A stretch of DNA of 64,000 nt from Candidatus Tepidiaquacella proteinivora (GCA_013348845.1 CP054675.1:2339877-2403876), one strand, 5' to 3'; counted from the stretch's first letter, positions 27,256 to 36,556 are shown. A program made the numbers and translations. Notes: a model not told the origin generated them from the sequence alone.

Positions 27256-28080
27256 ATGTTTCAGATAGTAAGAAAGCAGGAAATGGCTAAGGGGTCAATA
27301 ATTAGATTTGACATTCATGCCCCTAAAATTGCTCAAAAAGCGAAAGCAGGACAATTCGTTATATTAAGAGTAAACGAGTTTGGAGAAAGAATTCCTATGA
27401 CTATTGCTGATAAAGATGCTTTCTCTGGTACAATTACTATTATTTTTCAGGTAGTGGGTAAAACAACAGCTCTTATGAGGTCTTTGAAAGAGGGTGAATT
27501 AATTCGTGATGTTGTCGGTCCTTTGGGAAGACCCGCAGAAGTTTCCAAGATTGGTACTGTTATTATGGTCGGAGGTGGTACTGGAATTGCAATTCTTCAT
27601 CATGTTGCTAAAGCATTTAAAGAAGCGGATAATTTTGTAATTGGAATAATAGGTGCGAGAGAAAAAGATTTAATTATTCTGGAGAGAGAAATGCAATCAA
27701 TTTGTGATGAATTAGTTGTTACGACTGATGATGGAAGTTGGGGTGTAAGGGGCTTTGTAACACAACCACTTGAGAAATACCTTGAAGAAAGATATGACAT
27801 TAAACTTGTTTATGCGATTGGACCTATTGTTATGATGAAAAATGTTTGCAAACTGACCAAAAAATATAACATTCCAACAATGGTTTCTTTAAATCCCATT
27901 ATGATTGATGGTACCGGAATGTGTGGAGGTTGCAGAGTTACTATTGGAAATGAAATTAAATTCTGCTGTGTAGATGGTCCGGATTTTAATGGTCATGAAG
28001 TAGATTTTGATGAACTTGAGAAGCGAAATTCTCTTTATTTGAAGGAAGAGAAAGATTCACTTTTATATTCAATTAGGTAA
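27256..28080 (+). CDS. nfnA: NfnA-like FAD/NAD-binding ferredoxin-NADP reductase subunit
   Basis: A 274-residue subunit of the NfnA/SudB/PyrK type. FAD binding is shown by RIPMTIAD near residue 45, the NAD(H) site by VGGGTGIAILHHVAKAF at 106-121, and a C-terminal 2Fe-2S site by DGTGMCGGCRV with cysteines 223, 226 and 237/238; Asp218 sits where NfnA uses an aspartate ligand. In Nfn, this small subunit reacts with NAD(H) while the large one bifurcates between NADPH, NAD and ferredoxin. The large-subunit gene follows after 19 bases, and the pair heads the longer redox operon. Confidence 0.9.
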   Translation: MFQIVRKQEMAKGSIIRFDIHAPKIAQKAKAGQFVILRVNEFGERIPMTIADKDAFSGTITIIFQVVGKTTALMRSLKEGELIRDVVGPLGRPAEVSKIGTVIMVGGGTGIAILHHVAKAFKEADNFVIGIIGAREKDLIILEREMQSICDELVVTTDDGSWGVRGFVTQPLEKYLEERYDIKLVYAIGPIVMMKNVCKLTKKYNIPTMVSLNPIMIDGTGMCGGCRVTIGNEIKFCCVDGPDFNGHEVDFDELEKRNSLYLKEEKDSLLYSIR

Positions 28081-28099
28081 AAATTAAAAGATATTTTTC

Positions 28100-29968
28100 A
28101 TGGTACATCAAGATGTTAAATATTTAAAATTTAAAACATATCTTAATACTTATTGCCCACACTGTAAAAATACATTCAATTGGGAAAGGAAAGAAGAAAA
28201 ATATTTAGTTTTTAAAGCGAAATATAAAGGAGAATTAATTGATTTAAAATTAAGTCCATATCTGGATGTATTTGAGGTTGTCTCATCAAAACCAATTGCA
28301 GAAGGTGATATTCTTGATGATTTAATTTGCCCAAAATGTAAAAAATCTTTAATTGTTGATAATATTAAATGTGCTGAATGTGGCTCTGCTGCAGCGGAGA
28401 TGATTATTACAGCATTTTCTAAGCTTATTCCTTTCTTCATTTGTATGAAATGCGGATGTCCCTGGCATGGATTAACAAAAGCGGATGAAAATAAAATTAA
28501 GCTTAAAATTCCACGTCAGGAGATGCCAGAACAAGACCAAAAGTTGAGAGTAACAAATTATCAGGAAGTTCCTTATGGCTATACTTCAGAATTAGCGGAA
28601 CTTGAAGCTGGTAGATGTTTACAATGTAAAGAACCTAAATGTGTAGATGGATGTCCGGTTAATATTAATATCCCTGAATTTATTAGATTAACTTCTGAAG
28701 GTAAATATGATGAAGCAGTTAAAAAGATAAAAGAAAGAAATATTTTACCGGCTATTTGCGGAAGAGTTTGTCCACAAGAATCACAGTGTGAAGCAAAATG
28801 TATACTTGGTTTGAGAGACAGACCTGTTGCAATAGGAAATTTAGAAAGATTTCTTGCAGATTATGAACGAAGAATGGAACTCGTCAAAATTCCTGAAATA
28901 AAAAAGAGAATAAATAAAAGAATTGCTGTTGTTGGTAGTGGTCCTGCAGGTTTAACAGTCGCAGCAGACTTACAGCAACTTGGTTATTCAGTTACTATAT
29001 TTGAGGCATTACATGAACCCGGTGGAGTTTTAGTTTATGGTATTCCTGAATTCAGATTACCAAAGGCAATAGTTCATGCGGAAATTGATTATTTAAAACA
29101 ACTTGGGGTTAAAATTGAATTAAATTGTGTGGTTGGAAAAACTGTTACAGTTCAGGAATTAAGAGAAAATTTTGATGCTGTTTTTATTGGAGTTGGAGCC
29201 GGACTGCCAGTATTTATGAATATAGAAGGCGAAAATCTTGGTAATATTTTCTCCGCCAATGAATATCTTACAAGAATGAATTTAATGAAGGCATATCGAT
29301 TTCCTGAATATGATACACCTAAACCCCGTGGTAATAAAGTTGTGGTTATTGGTGGTGGAAATGTTGCAATGGATTCAGCCAGAACAGCTATAAGAACAGG
29401 TGCTTCAGAAGTAACAATAGTTTACCGAAGGTCAAGAGCAGAATTACCCGCAAGGATTGAAGAAGTCAGACATGCAGAAGAAGAAGGAATAAAATTTATG
29501 CTACTAACAAATCCGGTAAAGTATATTGGGAATGACCAAATGATGGTTAAAGGAATGGAATGCATAAGAATGAAATTAGGAGAACCCGATAGTTCCGGAA
29601 GAAGAAGACCGATACCGATTGAAGGTTCAAATTTTGTGATTGATTGTGACCTTGTCGTAGTAGCAATAGGAACTACCTCAAATCCATTAATATTTCAGAA
29701 TTTTCCCGAATTGAAAAGAAATAAATGGGGATATATTGAGGTCAATCCTGAGACAAATGAGACTTCTGTAGAAAATGTTTATGCAGGTGGCGATATTGTA
29801 ACGGGCTCCGCAACAGTTATACAGGCAATGGGAGCTGGAAGAATAGCGGCAAATGCAATTCATAAAAAGTTGAGTGGGGAAGATAACTCAATACAGAATG
29901 AAATAAAAAATGAAATAGAAAAAGTTACTGAACCTGTTACAGTGAATAATGATAATAATAAGTCATAA
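28100..29968 (+). CDS. nfnB: NfnB/GltD-like NADPH flavoprotein with N-terminal zinc-ribbon domain
   Basis: A 622-residue protein. Residues 1-135 are a cysteine-rich module homologous to the repeats of the first operon gene (C19/22, C77/80, C91/94, C115/118/120). From about 150 it is a standard NfnB/GltD/SudA: 4Fe-4S cysteines 173, 176, 181, 185 and 220, 224, 230, 234, FAD fold VVGSGPAGLTVAA near 277, NADPH fold VVVIGGGNVAMD near 410, and the KLGEPDSSGRRRP and YAGGDIVTG segments. The bifurcating flavin of Nfn is in this subunit. The zinc-ribbon fusion is not part of ordinary NfnB. 33 bases to the NuoE-like gene. Confidence 0.9.
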   Translation: MVHQDVKYLKFKTYLNTYCPHCKNTFNWERKEEKYLVFKAKYKGELIDLKLSPYLDVFEVVSSKPIAEGDILDDLICPKCKKSLIVDNIKCAECGSAAAEMIITAFSKLIPFFICMKCGCPWHGLTKADENKIKLKIPRQEMPEQDQKLRVTNYQEVPYGYTSELAELEAGRCLQCKEPKCVDGCPVNINIPEFIRLTSEGKYDEAVKKIKERNILPAICGRVCPQESQCEAKCILGLRDRPVAIGNLERFLADYERRMELVKIPEIKKRINKRIAVVGSGPAGLTVAADLQQLGYSVTIFEALHEPGGVLVYGIPEFRLPKAIVHAEIDYLKQLGVKIELNCVVGKTVTVQELRENFDAVFIGVGAGLPVFMNIEGENLGNIFSANEYLTRMNLMKAYRFPEYDTPKPRGNKVVVIGGGNVAMDSARTAIRTGASEVTIVYRRSRAELPARIEEVRHAEEEGIKFMLLTNPVKYIGNDQMMVKGMECIRMKLGEPDSSGRRRPIPIEGSNFVIDCDLVVVAIGTTSNPLIFQNFPELKRNKWGYIEVNPETNETSVENVYAGGDIVTGSATVIQAMGAGRIAANAIHKKLSGEDNSIQNEIKNEIEKVTEPVTVNNDNNKS

Positions 29969-30001
29969 ATATTTATTTTTAACAAACAAAAATTTATTTC
30001 T

Positions 30002-30556
30002 ATGAGAATAGAACGGTTTTGTAAAATTGAGGAGAAAGAAGCATTAACACAGGATGTAAATTTAAATTTAATCGAACCATTAATTAAAAAATATAAGTAC
30101 AAAAAAGGTAATTTAATTCCCTTACTTCAAGGTGTGCAAAATATTTACGGATACATTCCTGAACAAGCTTTTTATGAAATTTCAAAACAGACAGGTTTAA
30201 AATTAAATGATTTATATGGTGTGGCTACTTTTTACGCACAATTTAGACTGAAACCTGTCGGGAAAAATATTGTTAGAATTTGTCACGGCACTGCTTGTCA
30301 TGTTCAAAATGCATCTAAAGTAACTGAAGATTTATTGAATTTTCTTGAGATTAAAGATGGCGAAACTACACCTGATGGTATTTTTACTGTTGAAAGTGTA
30401 GCATGCCTTGGTTGTTGTTCTTTAGCACCTGTTATGATGATTGGTGATGAAACTTATGGTAAATTAAACGGAAAGAAAGCTGTCGATATTGTAAAAGAAA
30501 TTAGAAGAAAAGAGGTTCTTAAATCAAAAAAAATAGAAGAACCTTCCACCAATTAA
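30002..30556 (+). CDS. nuoE: NuoE/HydC-like 2Fe-2S subunit
   Basis: A 184-residue thioredoxin-fold ferredoxin of the NuoE/HydC/HndA family. An N-terminal helical part (GNLIPLLQGVQNIYGYIP) precedes the 2Fe-2S site: C94 and C99 in RICHGTACHV, and C135 and C139 in ACLGCCSL. All four ligands are present. In complex I-like and HydABC-type enzymes it partners the FMN subunit, encoded 28 bases downstream. No other complex I genes are adjacent, and the neighbouring subunits are of the soluble type, so HydC-like is a better description than complex I NuoE. Confidence 0.92.
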   Translation: MRIERFCKIEEKEALTQDVNLNLIEPLIKKYKYKKGNLIPLLQGVQNIYGYIPEQAFYEISKQTGLKLNDLYGVATFYAQFRLKPVGKNIVRICHGTACHVQNASKVTEDLLNFLEIKDGETTPDGIFTVESVACLGCCSLAPVMMIGDETYGKLNGKKAVDIVKEIRRKEVLKSKKIEEPSTN

Positions 30557-30584
30557 TTATTTATATAATTATAATTTTTTCTAA

Positions 30585-32363
30585 ATGGATAAAATACAAG
30601 TTATTGTAGGATTAGGGAGTTGTGGTATTGCTGCTGGTGCAGCTAAGGTTTATAATGAAATTGAAAAGATAAAAGAAGCAGATAATCTTGATTTTGTTTT
30701 GAAGAAAACAAGTTGTATTGGTATGTGCTTTAAAGAACCTTTAGTTGAGATAAAAGACGATACAGGTTCTTATCTTTATGGGGAAGTCGATACTAAAAAG
30801 ATAGATGCAATTTTAGAAAGTCACATTATAAAATCTATTCCCTTAAAAGATTATCTGGTTTATTCAGATGTAATTGAAACTCCTGATAGTAAATACTTTA
30901 AAGGGCAGGTAAAAATTGCGTTAAGAAATTGTGGATACATAGACCCTGAATCGATTGAGGAATATGAAGCTCGGAAGGGATATCAGGCAATAAAAAAAAT
31001 TGCAGAAGAAAAGATTAGTTGCCAGGATGTTATTAAAATAGTAATTGATTCAGGATTGAGAGGAAGAGGGGGGGGCGGATTTCCGACAGGATTAAAGTGG
31101 AAATTTGCAAATAGTTCTCCCGGAACAGAAAAATATGTTATTTGTAATGCTGATGAAGGAGATCCGGGTGCATTTATGGATAGGTCTGTTTTAGAGGGAG
31201 ACCCGCATTCTGTTCTTGAAGGAATGATAATTGCAGCATATTCAATAGGAGCAAATCAAGGGGTGATTTATTGCCGTGCCGAGTATCCATTAGCTGTAAA
31301 AAGATTAAATAAAGCAATTGAGCAGGCAAGACAGAAAGGTTATCTTGGTAAAGATATATTTGGTATAGAAGGCTTTGATTTTGATATATATGTAAAAGAA
31401 GGTGCAGGTGCTTTTGTTTGTGGTGAAGAAACCGCCCTTATAGCCTCTGTGGAAGGTGAAAGAGGAATGCCGAGAAGAAGACCACCATTTCCTGCTGTTT
31501 CTGGTTTATGGCGAAAACCTACAAATATAAATAATGTAGAAACTTATGCAAATATTCCCTGGATTATTTTGAATGGTGCAGCAGAATTTTCTAAATACGG
31601 CACTGAAAAAAGTAAAGGTACAAAAGTTTTTGCACTTACCGGAAAAATTAAAAATGGTGGCTTGGTTGAAGTTCCGATGGGAATTACTATTAGGGAAATT
31701 ATTTACAATCTTGGTGGTGGAATTATTGGTGATAAAAAATTTAAAGCAGTACAATTAGGTGGACCTTCTGGTGGCTGTATTCCTGAATACTTATCTGATA
31801 CAATTGTTGATTATGATTCTGTTAATGCTACTGGGGCTATTATGGGCTCTGGTGGTATGGTAGTTATGGATGAGACAACTTGTATGGTTGATGTTGCAAG
31901 ATTTTTTCTTGATTTTACTCAAAAAGAATCTTGTGGTAAATGTACTTTCTGTAGGATAGGAACGAAGAGAATGCTTGAAATTTTAACAAGGATTACAGAA
32001 GGAGAAGGTAAAGAGGGTGACATTGAAAAATTAGAAACTTTAGCAAATCAGATAAGAGAGAGTTCTCTCTGTGGATTAGGACAGACTGCTCCAAATCCTG
32101 TCTTAACTACGATTAAGTATTTCAGAGATGAATATGAAGCTCATATTAGAGATAAAAAATGCCCGGCATTATATTGTAAGAAATTGTTAACATACGAAGT
32201 AATACCTGAAAAATGTGTAGGATGTTTTGTATGTAAGAGAGGTTGTCCTGTAAATGCAATAGAAGGAGAAAAGAAACAAGTACATTTTATAAAGCAGGAA
32301 CTTTGTATTAAATGCGGTGACTGCTATTCTAAATGTAAATTTGATGCAATAAAAGTTTTTTAA
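30585..32363 (+). CDS. nuoF: HydB/NuoF-like FMN and NADH-binding subunit with extra ferredoxin domain
   Basis: A 592-residue flavoprotein in HydB layout: an N-terminal thioredoxin-like 2Fe-2S domain (C13, C44, C48 visible), the NuoF core with the FMN loop GLRGRGGGGFPTGLKW near 163, the NADH loop ESxxG-like GEETALIASVEGERGMP near 285, the 4Fe-4S motif CGKCTFC plus C in SSLCGLGQ, and two C-terminal 4Fe-4S sites (CVGCFVCKRGCP and CIKCGDCYSKC). Complex I NuoF lacks the N- and C-terminal cluster domains; having both is the hallmark of the soluble, often bifurcating, HydABC/HndABCD/Stn class. It takes hydride from or gives it to NAD(H). 22 bases to the giant subunit gene. Confidence 0.93.
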   Translation: MDKIQVIVGLGSCGIAAGAAKVYNEIEKIKEADNLDFVLKKTSCIGMCFKEPLVEIKDDTGSYLYGEVDTKKIDAILESHIIKSIPLKDYLVYSDVIETPDSKYFKGQVKIALRNCGYIDPESIEEYEARKGYQAIKKIAEEKISCQDVIKIVIDSGLRGRGGGGFPTGLKWKFANSSPGTEKYVICNADEGDPGAFMDRSVLEGDPHSVLEGMIIAAYSIGANQGVIYCRAEYPLAVKRLNKAIEQARQKGYLGKDIFGIEGFDFDIYVKEGAGAFVCGEETALIASVEGERGMPRRRPPFPAVSGLWRKPTNINNVETYANIPWIILNGAAEFSKYGTEKSKGTKVFALTGKIKNGGLVEVPMGITIREIIYNLGGGIIGDKKFKAVQLGGPSGGCIPEYLSDTIVDYDSVNATGAIMGSGGMVVMDETTCMVDVARFFLDFTQKESCGKCTFCRIGTKRMLEILTRITEGEGKEGDIEKLETLANQIRESSLCGLGQTAPNPVLTTIKYFRDEYEAHIRDKKCPALYCKKLLTYEVIPEKCVGCFVCKRGCPVNAIEGEKKQVHFIKQELCIKCGDCYSKCKFDAIKVF

Positions 32364-32385
32364 TTTTTGAGAAAAAATATTTGTA

Positions 32386-35300
32386 ATGGAAAAATTAAAT
32401 GTAATTTTAAACGGAAAGATTGTAAAAGGAATTAAAGGAGAAACAATTCTTCAATTAGCATTAAGAAATGGTATTCATATTCCTACATTATGTAATGATG
32501 ATAGATTAGAACCATATTCTTCTTGCTACCTTTGCGTTGTGGAAGTTGAAGGTATGAGAGGGCTTCAGCCAGCATGTTCAACTAAGATTGCAGAGGGGAT
32601 GAAAATAGTAACTAATAGCGAAAAAGTTATTAAATCCCGTAAGGCTGCTTTAGAGCTACTATTAAGTAACCATTACGCTGATTGCGTTGCACCCTGTAAA
32701 TTAACCTGTCCCGCTGGAGTTGATGTACAGGGATATATTGCATTGATTAATAAAGGCTTATATAGCGAAGCCGTTAGATTGATAAAAGAGACTAATCCCT
32801 TACCAGCAATTTGTGGTAGAGTGTGTGTAAGACCTTGCGAAGTTGCTTGTAGAAGAAATTTAATCGAAGGTGTAGGAGTTGGAATTGATTATCTTAAAAG
32901 ATATGCAACAGATAAAGATTTTGAAAGTGGCAATGATTACATACCGGAAATTAAGCCTGCAACAAACAAAAAAGTTTGTATTATAGGTGCTGGTCCTGGT
33001 GGTCTTACCTCTGCATATTATCTTGCATTGGAAGGGCATTCGGTTGAGATTTTTGAAGCCAATCCTTTCCCCGGTGGTATGCTTAGATATGGAATACCAC
33101 CATACAGATTACCCAACGATGTGATTGATAAGGAAGTTGAAAATATTTGTAAACTTGGTGTAAAAATTCATTATGAAAAAAGATTAGGTAAAAATTTAAG
33201 CTTTAAAGAAATTAAAGATAAATATGATGCTTTCATTCTTGCTATAGGTTCACAATCAGGAACGAGAATTGGATGTGAAAATGATAATGCTGAAAATGTA
33301 TTTCCAGGAATAGATTTTTTAAGAAATATGGAATTGACAGGACAGAGGTATGATTTCACTGGTAAAAAAGTTGCCGTAATCGGTGGTGGAAATACTGCTA
33401 TGGATTGTTGCCGTACTGCAATGAGATGCGGAGCTGAAAAGGTTTATATCATTTATCGTAGAACAGAGAATGAAATGCCGGCTAACAAAATAGAGATACA
33501 CGAATCAAAACTTGAAGGTGTAGAATATTTGTTTTTAACTGCTCCAGCCAAAATAAATCTTGATGAATCAGGTAAAGTAAAATCATTAACCTGTTATAAA
33601 ATGAAACTTGGTGAACCCGATTCGTCAGGTAGAAGAAGACCAATAAAAGTTGATGGGTCTGAATTCGATATAGAACTTGATTATATTTTAGCAGCAATTG
33701 GCCAAAAAACAAATGTTGATTTTATTAATGATATCAATGATAATTCTGAGGAAAAATTAATTATCAATAAATGGGGAGATATTGAAGCAGATAAGACCAC
33801 TCTGAGAACCTCGATAAAAAATATTTTTGCAGCTGGCGATTCAGTAACAGGTCCTGCAACATTAATTGAAGCAATCGCACAGGGTAGGAAAGCGGCTTAC
33901 AGTTGCCATCAATATTTGTCAGGTGAAGAAGTTTCAGGAGAAAAATTTGAGTTTATAAGTAGAAAGGATAATTTCAGAAAACAACTACCAGAAGAATATA
34001 AGGACAGATATAAATATCAGGAAAGAGAGGAAATGCCAACTTTACCTCCGAAGGAGCGTAAAAACTTTAATGAAGTGGAATTAGGATACACTGATGAGAT
34101 GGCTTTCAGAGAAACCCAAAGGTGTCTTGAATGTGGTTGTTCTGAATATTTTACCTGTGACCTGAAAAAATATTCAACAGAATATAAAGCCGAGCAATAT
34201 AAGCTCGGAGGTGAATTTAAAACTTATGAAATTGACTTCCGACATCCTTATATAGAAATTGATAATAATAAATGTATTTTATGCTCGAGGTGTATTAGAA
34301 TATGTAAAGAAGTGGTTGGTGCAAATGCTTTAGGTCTTGTAAATAGAGGATTTGATACTTATGTAGCACCAAGTATGAATAAAAAACTAATAGACACTGA
34401 TTGTGAATCATGTGGCTTATGTATTTCTACCTGTCCAACAGGTGCAATTACTGAAAATGTTAAATTCAAACCTGGTCCGGTAAAGTTAGCAGATTACGAA
34501 ACAGTTTGCAATTACTGTTCTGTTGGTTGTGAAATAAAGTTACACCACATAAATGGTTATTATATGAAAGTGACCGGAACTCCGGGGGTTGTTAATAAAG
34601 ATACAAATATTTGTAGATATCCTAAATTTGGATACCATTACTTAAATGATAAGACCAGAATATTAAAACCTTTATATAAACACAGAGGTGAATTCAAGGA
34701 AATTGATTTTGAAACAGCATATAAGATTATTTATGATAAAATTAAATCTGTTTCCCCTGATGAAAATGCATTTTTTGCAGGTGCAAGACTTTCGAATGAA
34801 GAATTATATTTAATTCAAAAATTTGCGAGAGCAGCAGTTAAAACAAATAATATAAGTAGTTTTCATTATTTAAACAGAGGAGATGGTTATTATTTTGATA
34901 ATTATAAAAATGTACCCTTTGATCAAATCCAGGGGGCAGAAAGAATATATTTAATAGGTTCTGAAATTAATTATGAAAATCCTGTAATTAGTTATTTAAT
35001 AAATAATGCTCGTTTAAAAAATAATGCTAAATTAGAAGTTGTTACCACTAATGAAAAGAGTTCTTTGTTGAAACGAGCTGATAAAGTATTAATAGTTAAA
35101 TCTTATTATTATTTTATAAAAGCAGTTATTCATTATTTATTAAGTCATAATCGGGAAAACAGAATTTATATAAATGACCATACCGAAGGATTTGATGATT
35201 ATAAAAGATTACTTTTGTTTGAAGATTATAATATGCTATTGAAGAACTCAGGTGTGTTTTTCGAAAAAAGACTGATGGAATTTGCAGATAATTATAATTT

Positions 35301-36090
35301 TGAACAGAAAGCGATAATTATTTTCTCCGAGAAACACTTATCTTCAAATGCTGTGAAAGAATTATATAACTTAGCAGCAATAACCGGTAAATTAGGAAAA
35401 ATTTCAAGTGGTTTAATATCACTTAAAGAAAAAAATAATTCACAGGGATTGTTTGATATGGGTATCACACCTGCTTACGGAGTAGGAGGATATGATATCA
35501 TTAATGATGAAGAGTTTATTCAAAAAATTAAAAAAGTATGGAATATATCTCAAATACCTGTAATAGTAAATAGTGATTTATTTGATTTTATTATAAAAGG
35601 TAATGTATCCAATATGTTTATCTTTGGAGAAGACCCTGTTGGATGTGCTGTTGAGAAAAATAAGATTCTTGAATTGTTTGAAAAAACTAAATTTAAAGTT
35701 GTTCAGGATTATTTTATGACCGAAACAGCTGAATTAGCTGATTTGGTTTTACCTGCTTCACTACCTCAGGAAAGTGGAGGCAGTTATACTAATACGCAGA
35801 AATATATTCTTCATTTTGATAGGGAAATTGACCCGTTTATTGAAAGAAGAACATTTGAGCAATTTATTGATTTAATGAAACTTTTTGGAGTAAAAAATAA
35901 ATTGGATTTAACAAATAATATAACAATAGAAATAGCATCACTATTACCTGAAAAGCGTGATGAAGTTAAGTTAATTTTAGAACATACAGAAGAAGATAAT
36001 TATAATAGGTTATTTAATTATGGATGCGATAATTTAGTAAAAAGATTTGAAGAAGAATTTTATAAATTAACAAATATTAAAATAAATTAA
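32386..36090 (+). CDS. Giant redox subunit: 2Fe-2S, GltD-like flavoprotein, ferredoxin and NuoG-like domains
   Basis: A 1234-residue fusion. Order: 2Fe-2S ferredoxin (C36, C47, C50, C64); GltD/NfnB-type cluster region (C100, C104, C108, C143, C147, C151, C155) with FAD motif IIGAGPGGLTSAYYL near 199 and NADPH motif VIGGGNTAMD near 331; a linker with C580, C583, C585, C591; double 4Fe-4S ferredoxin (C630-640, C673-683); then a NuoG/FdhF-like domain opening with a 4Fe-4S site (C708, C711, C715, C743). Where formate dehydrogenases have Cys/Sec-His, this one reads NNISSFHYLNRGDGYY, so the formate site is missing; the C-terminal cofactor-binding domain also seems to be lacking. The front half resembles StnC of the Sporomusa-type transhydrogenase. 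Automatic annotation as formate dehydrogenase would be misleading. Confidence 0.88.
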   Translation: MEKLNVILNGKIVKGIKGETILQLALRNGIHIPTLCNDDRLEPYSSCYLCVVEVEGMRGLQPACSTKIAEGMKIVTNSEKVIKSRKAALELLLSNHYADCVAPCKLTCPAGVDVQGYIALINKGLYSEAVRLIKETNPLPAICGRVCVRPCEVACRRNLIEGVGVGIDYLKRYATDKDFESGNDYIPEIKPATNKKVCIIGAGPGGLTSAYYLALEGHSVEIFEANPFPGGMLRYGIPPYRLPNDVIDKEVENICKLGVKIHYEKRLGKNLSFKEIKDKYDAFILAIGSQSGTRIGCENDNAENVFPGIDFLRNMELTGQRYDFTGKKVAVIGGGNTAMDCCRTAMRCGAEKVYIIYRRTENEMPANKIEIHESKLEGVEYLFLTAPAKINLDESGKVKSLTCYKMKLGEPDSSGRRRPIKVDGSEFDIELDYILAAIGQKTNVDFINDINDNSEEKLIINKWGDIEADKTTLRTSIKNIFAAGDSVTGPATLIEAIAQGRKAAYSCHQYLSGEEVSGEKFEFISRKDNFRKQLPEEYKDRYKYQEREEMPTLPPKERKNFNEVELGYTDEMAFRETQRCLECGCSEYFTCDLKKYSTEYKAEQYKLGGEFKTYEIDFRHPYIEIDNNKCILCSRCIRICKEVVGANALGLVNRGFDTYVAPSMNKKLIDTDCESCGLCISTCPTGAITENVKFKPGPVKLADYETVCNYCSVGCEIKLHHINGYYMKVTGTPGVVNKDTNICRYPKFGYHYLNDKTRILKPLYKHRGEFKEIDFETAYKIIYDKIKSVSPDENAFFAGARLSNEELYLIQKFARAAVKTNNISSFHYLNRGDGYYFDNYKNVPFDQIQGAERIYLIGSEINYENPVISYLINNARLKNNAKLEVVTTNEKSSLLKRADKVLIVKSYYYFIKAVIHYLLSHNRENRIYINDHTEGFDDYKRLLLFEDYNMLLKNSGVFFEKRLMEFADNYNFEQKAIIIFSEKHLSSNAVKELYNLAAITGKLGKISSGLISLKEKNNSQGLFDMGITPAYGVGGYDIINDEEFIQKIKKVWNISQIPVIVNSDLFDFIIKGNVSNMFIFGEDPVGCAVEKNKILELFEKTKFKVVQDYFMTETAELADLVLPASLPQESGGSYTNTQKYILHFDREIDPFIERRTFEQFIDLMKLFGVKNKLDLTNNITIEIASLLPEKRDEVKLILEHTEEDNYNRLFNYGCDNLVKRFEEEFYKLTNIKIN

Positions 36091-36100
36091 TTATTTAAAA

Positions 36101-36556
36101 ATGGCAGATTTTAAAAATATTAATGATATCCTTGATTTCGCTATCAAGAGAGAACAGGAAGCTGTAGATTTTTATACAAATTTAAGTAGTAAAGCACGAA
36201 ATGAGGAAATGAAAGAGGTCTTTAAGGAGTTTGCAATGGAGGAGGTTAAGCATAAAGCAAGGCTACAAAAGATTAAAGACGAAGGAATTTTTGAGATTTC
36301 AGAAGAAAAAGTTCTGGATTTAAAAATATCCGATTATACCGATAATGTTACCCCAAGCCCTGAATTGAGTTACGAGGAAGCATTGAGACTTGCGATGAAC
36401 AAAGAGAAAGCTGCATATAAATTGTATATGAAGTTATCTACAAAAACAGATAACCAAAACCTAAAAGAGGTATTTTTATCACTTGCACAAGAAGAGTCAA
36501 AACATAAGCTGAGATTTGAAATAGAATACGATGAGTATGTTTTAAGAGAAAATTAA
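36101..36556 (+). CDS. Rubrerythrin-like ferritin-fold di-iron protein
   Basis: A 151-residue four-helix protein of the ferritin-like/rubrerythrin group. Two repeats of a Glu plus ExxH pattern are visible: REQEAVDFY with MEEVKHK, and KEKAAYKLY with QEESKHK, giving a typical di-iron site. There is no C-terminal rubredoxin domain, so it would need an external electron donor. It is the last gene of the redox operon, 10 bases after the giant subunit, which makes that complex a likely donor for peroxide reduction; this is inference. A rubrerythrin-like oxidase, ferritin or structural role are all possible. Confidence 0.85.
   Translation: MADFKNINDILDFAIKREQEAVDFYTNLSSKARNEEMKEVFKEFAMEEVKHKARLQKIKDEGIFEISEEKVLDLKISDYTDNVTPSPELSYEEALRLAMNKEKAAYKLYMKLSTKTDNQNLKEVFLSLAQEESKHKLRFEIEYDEYVLREN

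Noticed and set aside
32386..36090. Formate dehydrogenase (catalytic) call
   Set aside because: The region that should hold Cys/Sec-His has neither, and the cofactor-binding C-terminal domain is not seen.
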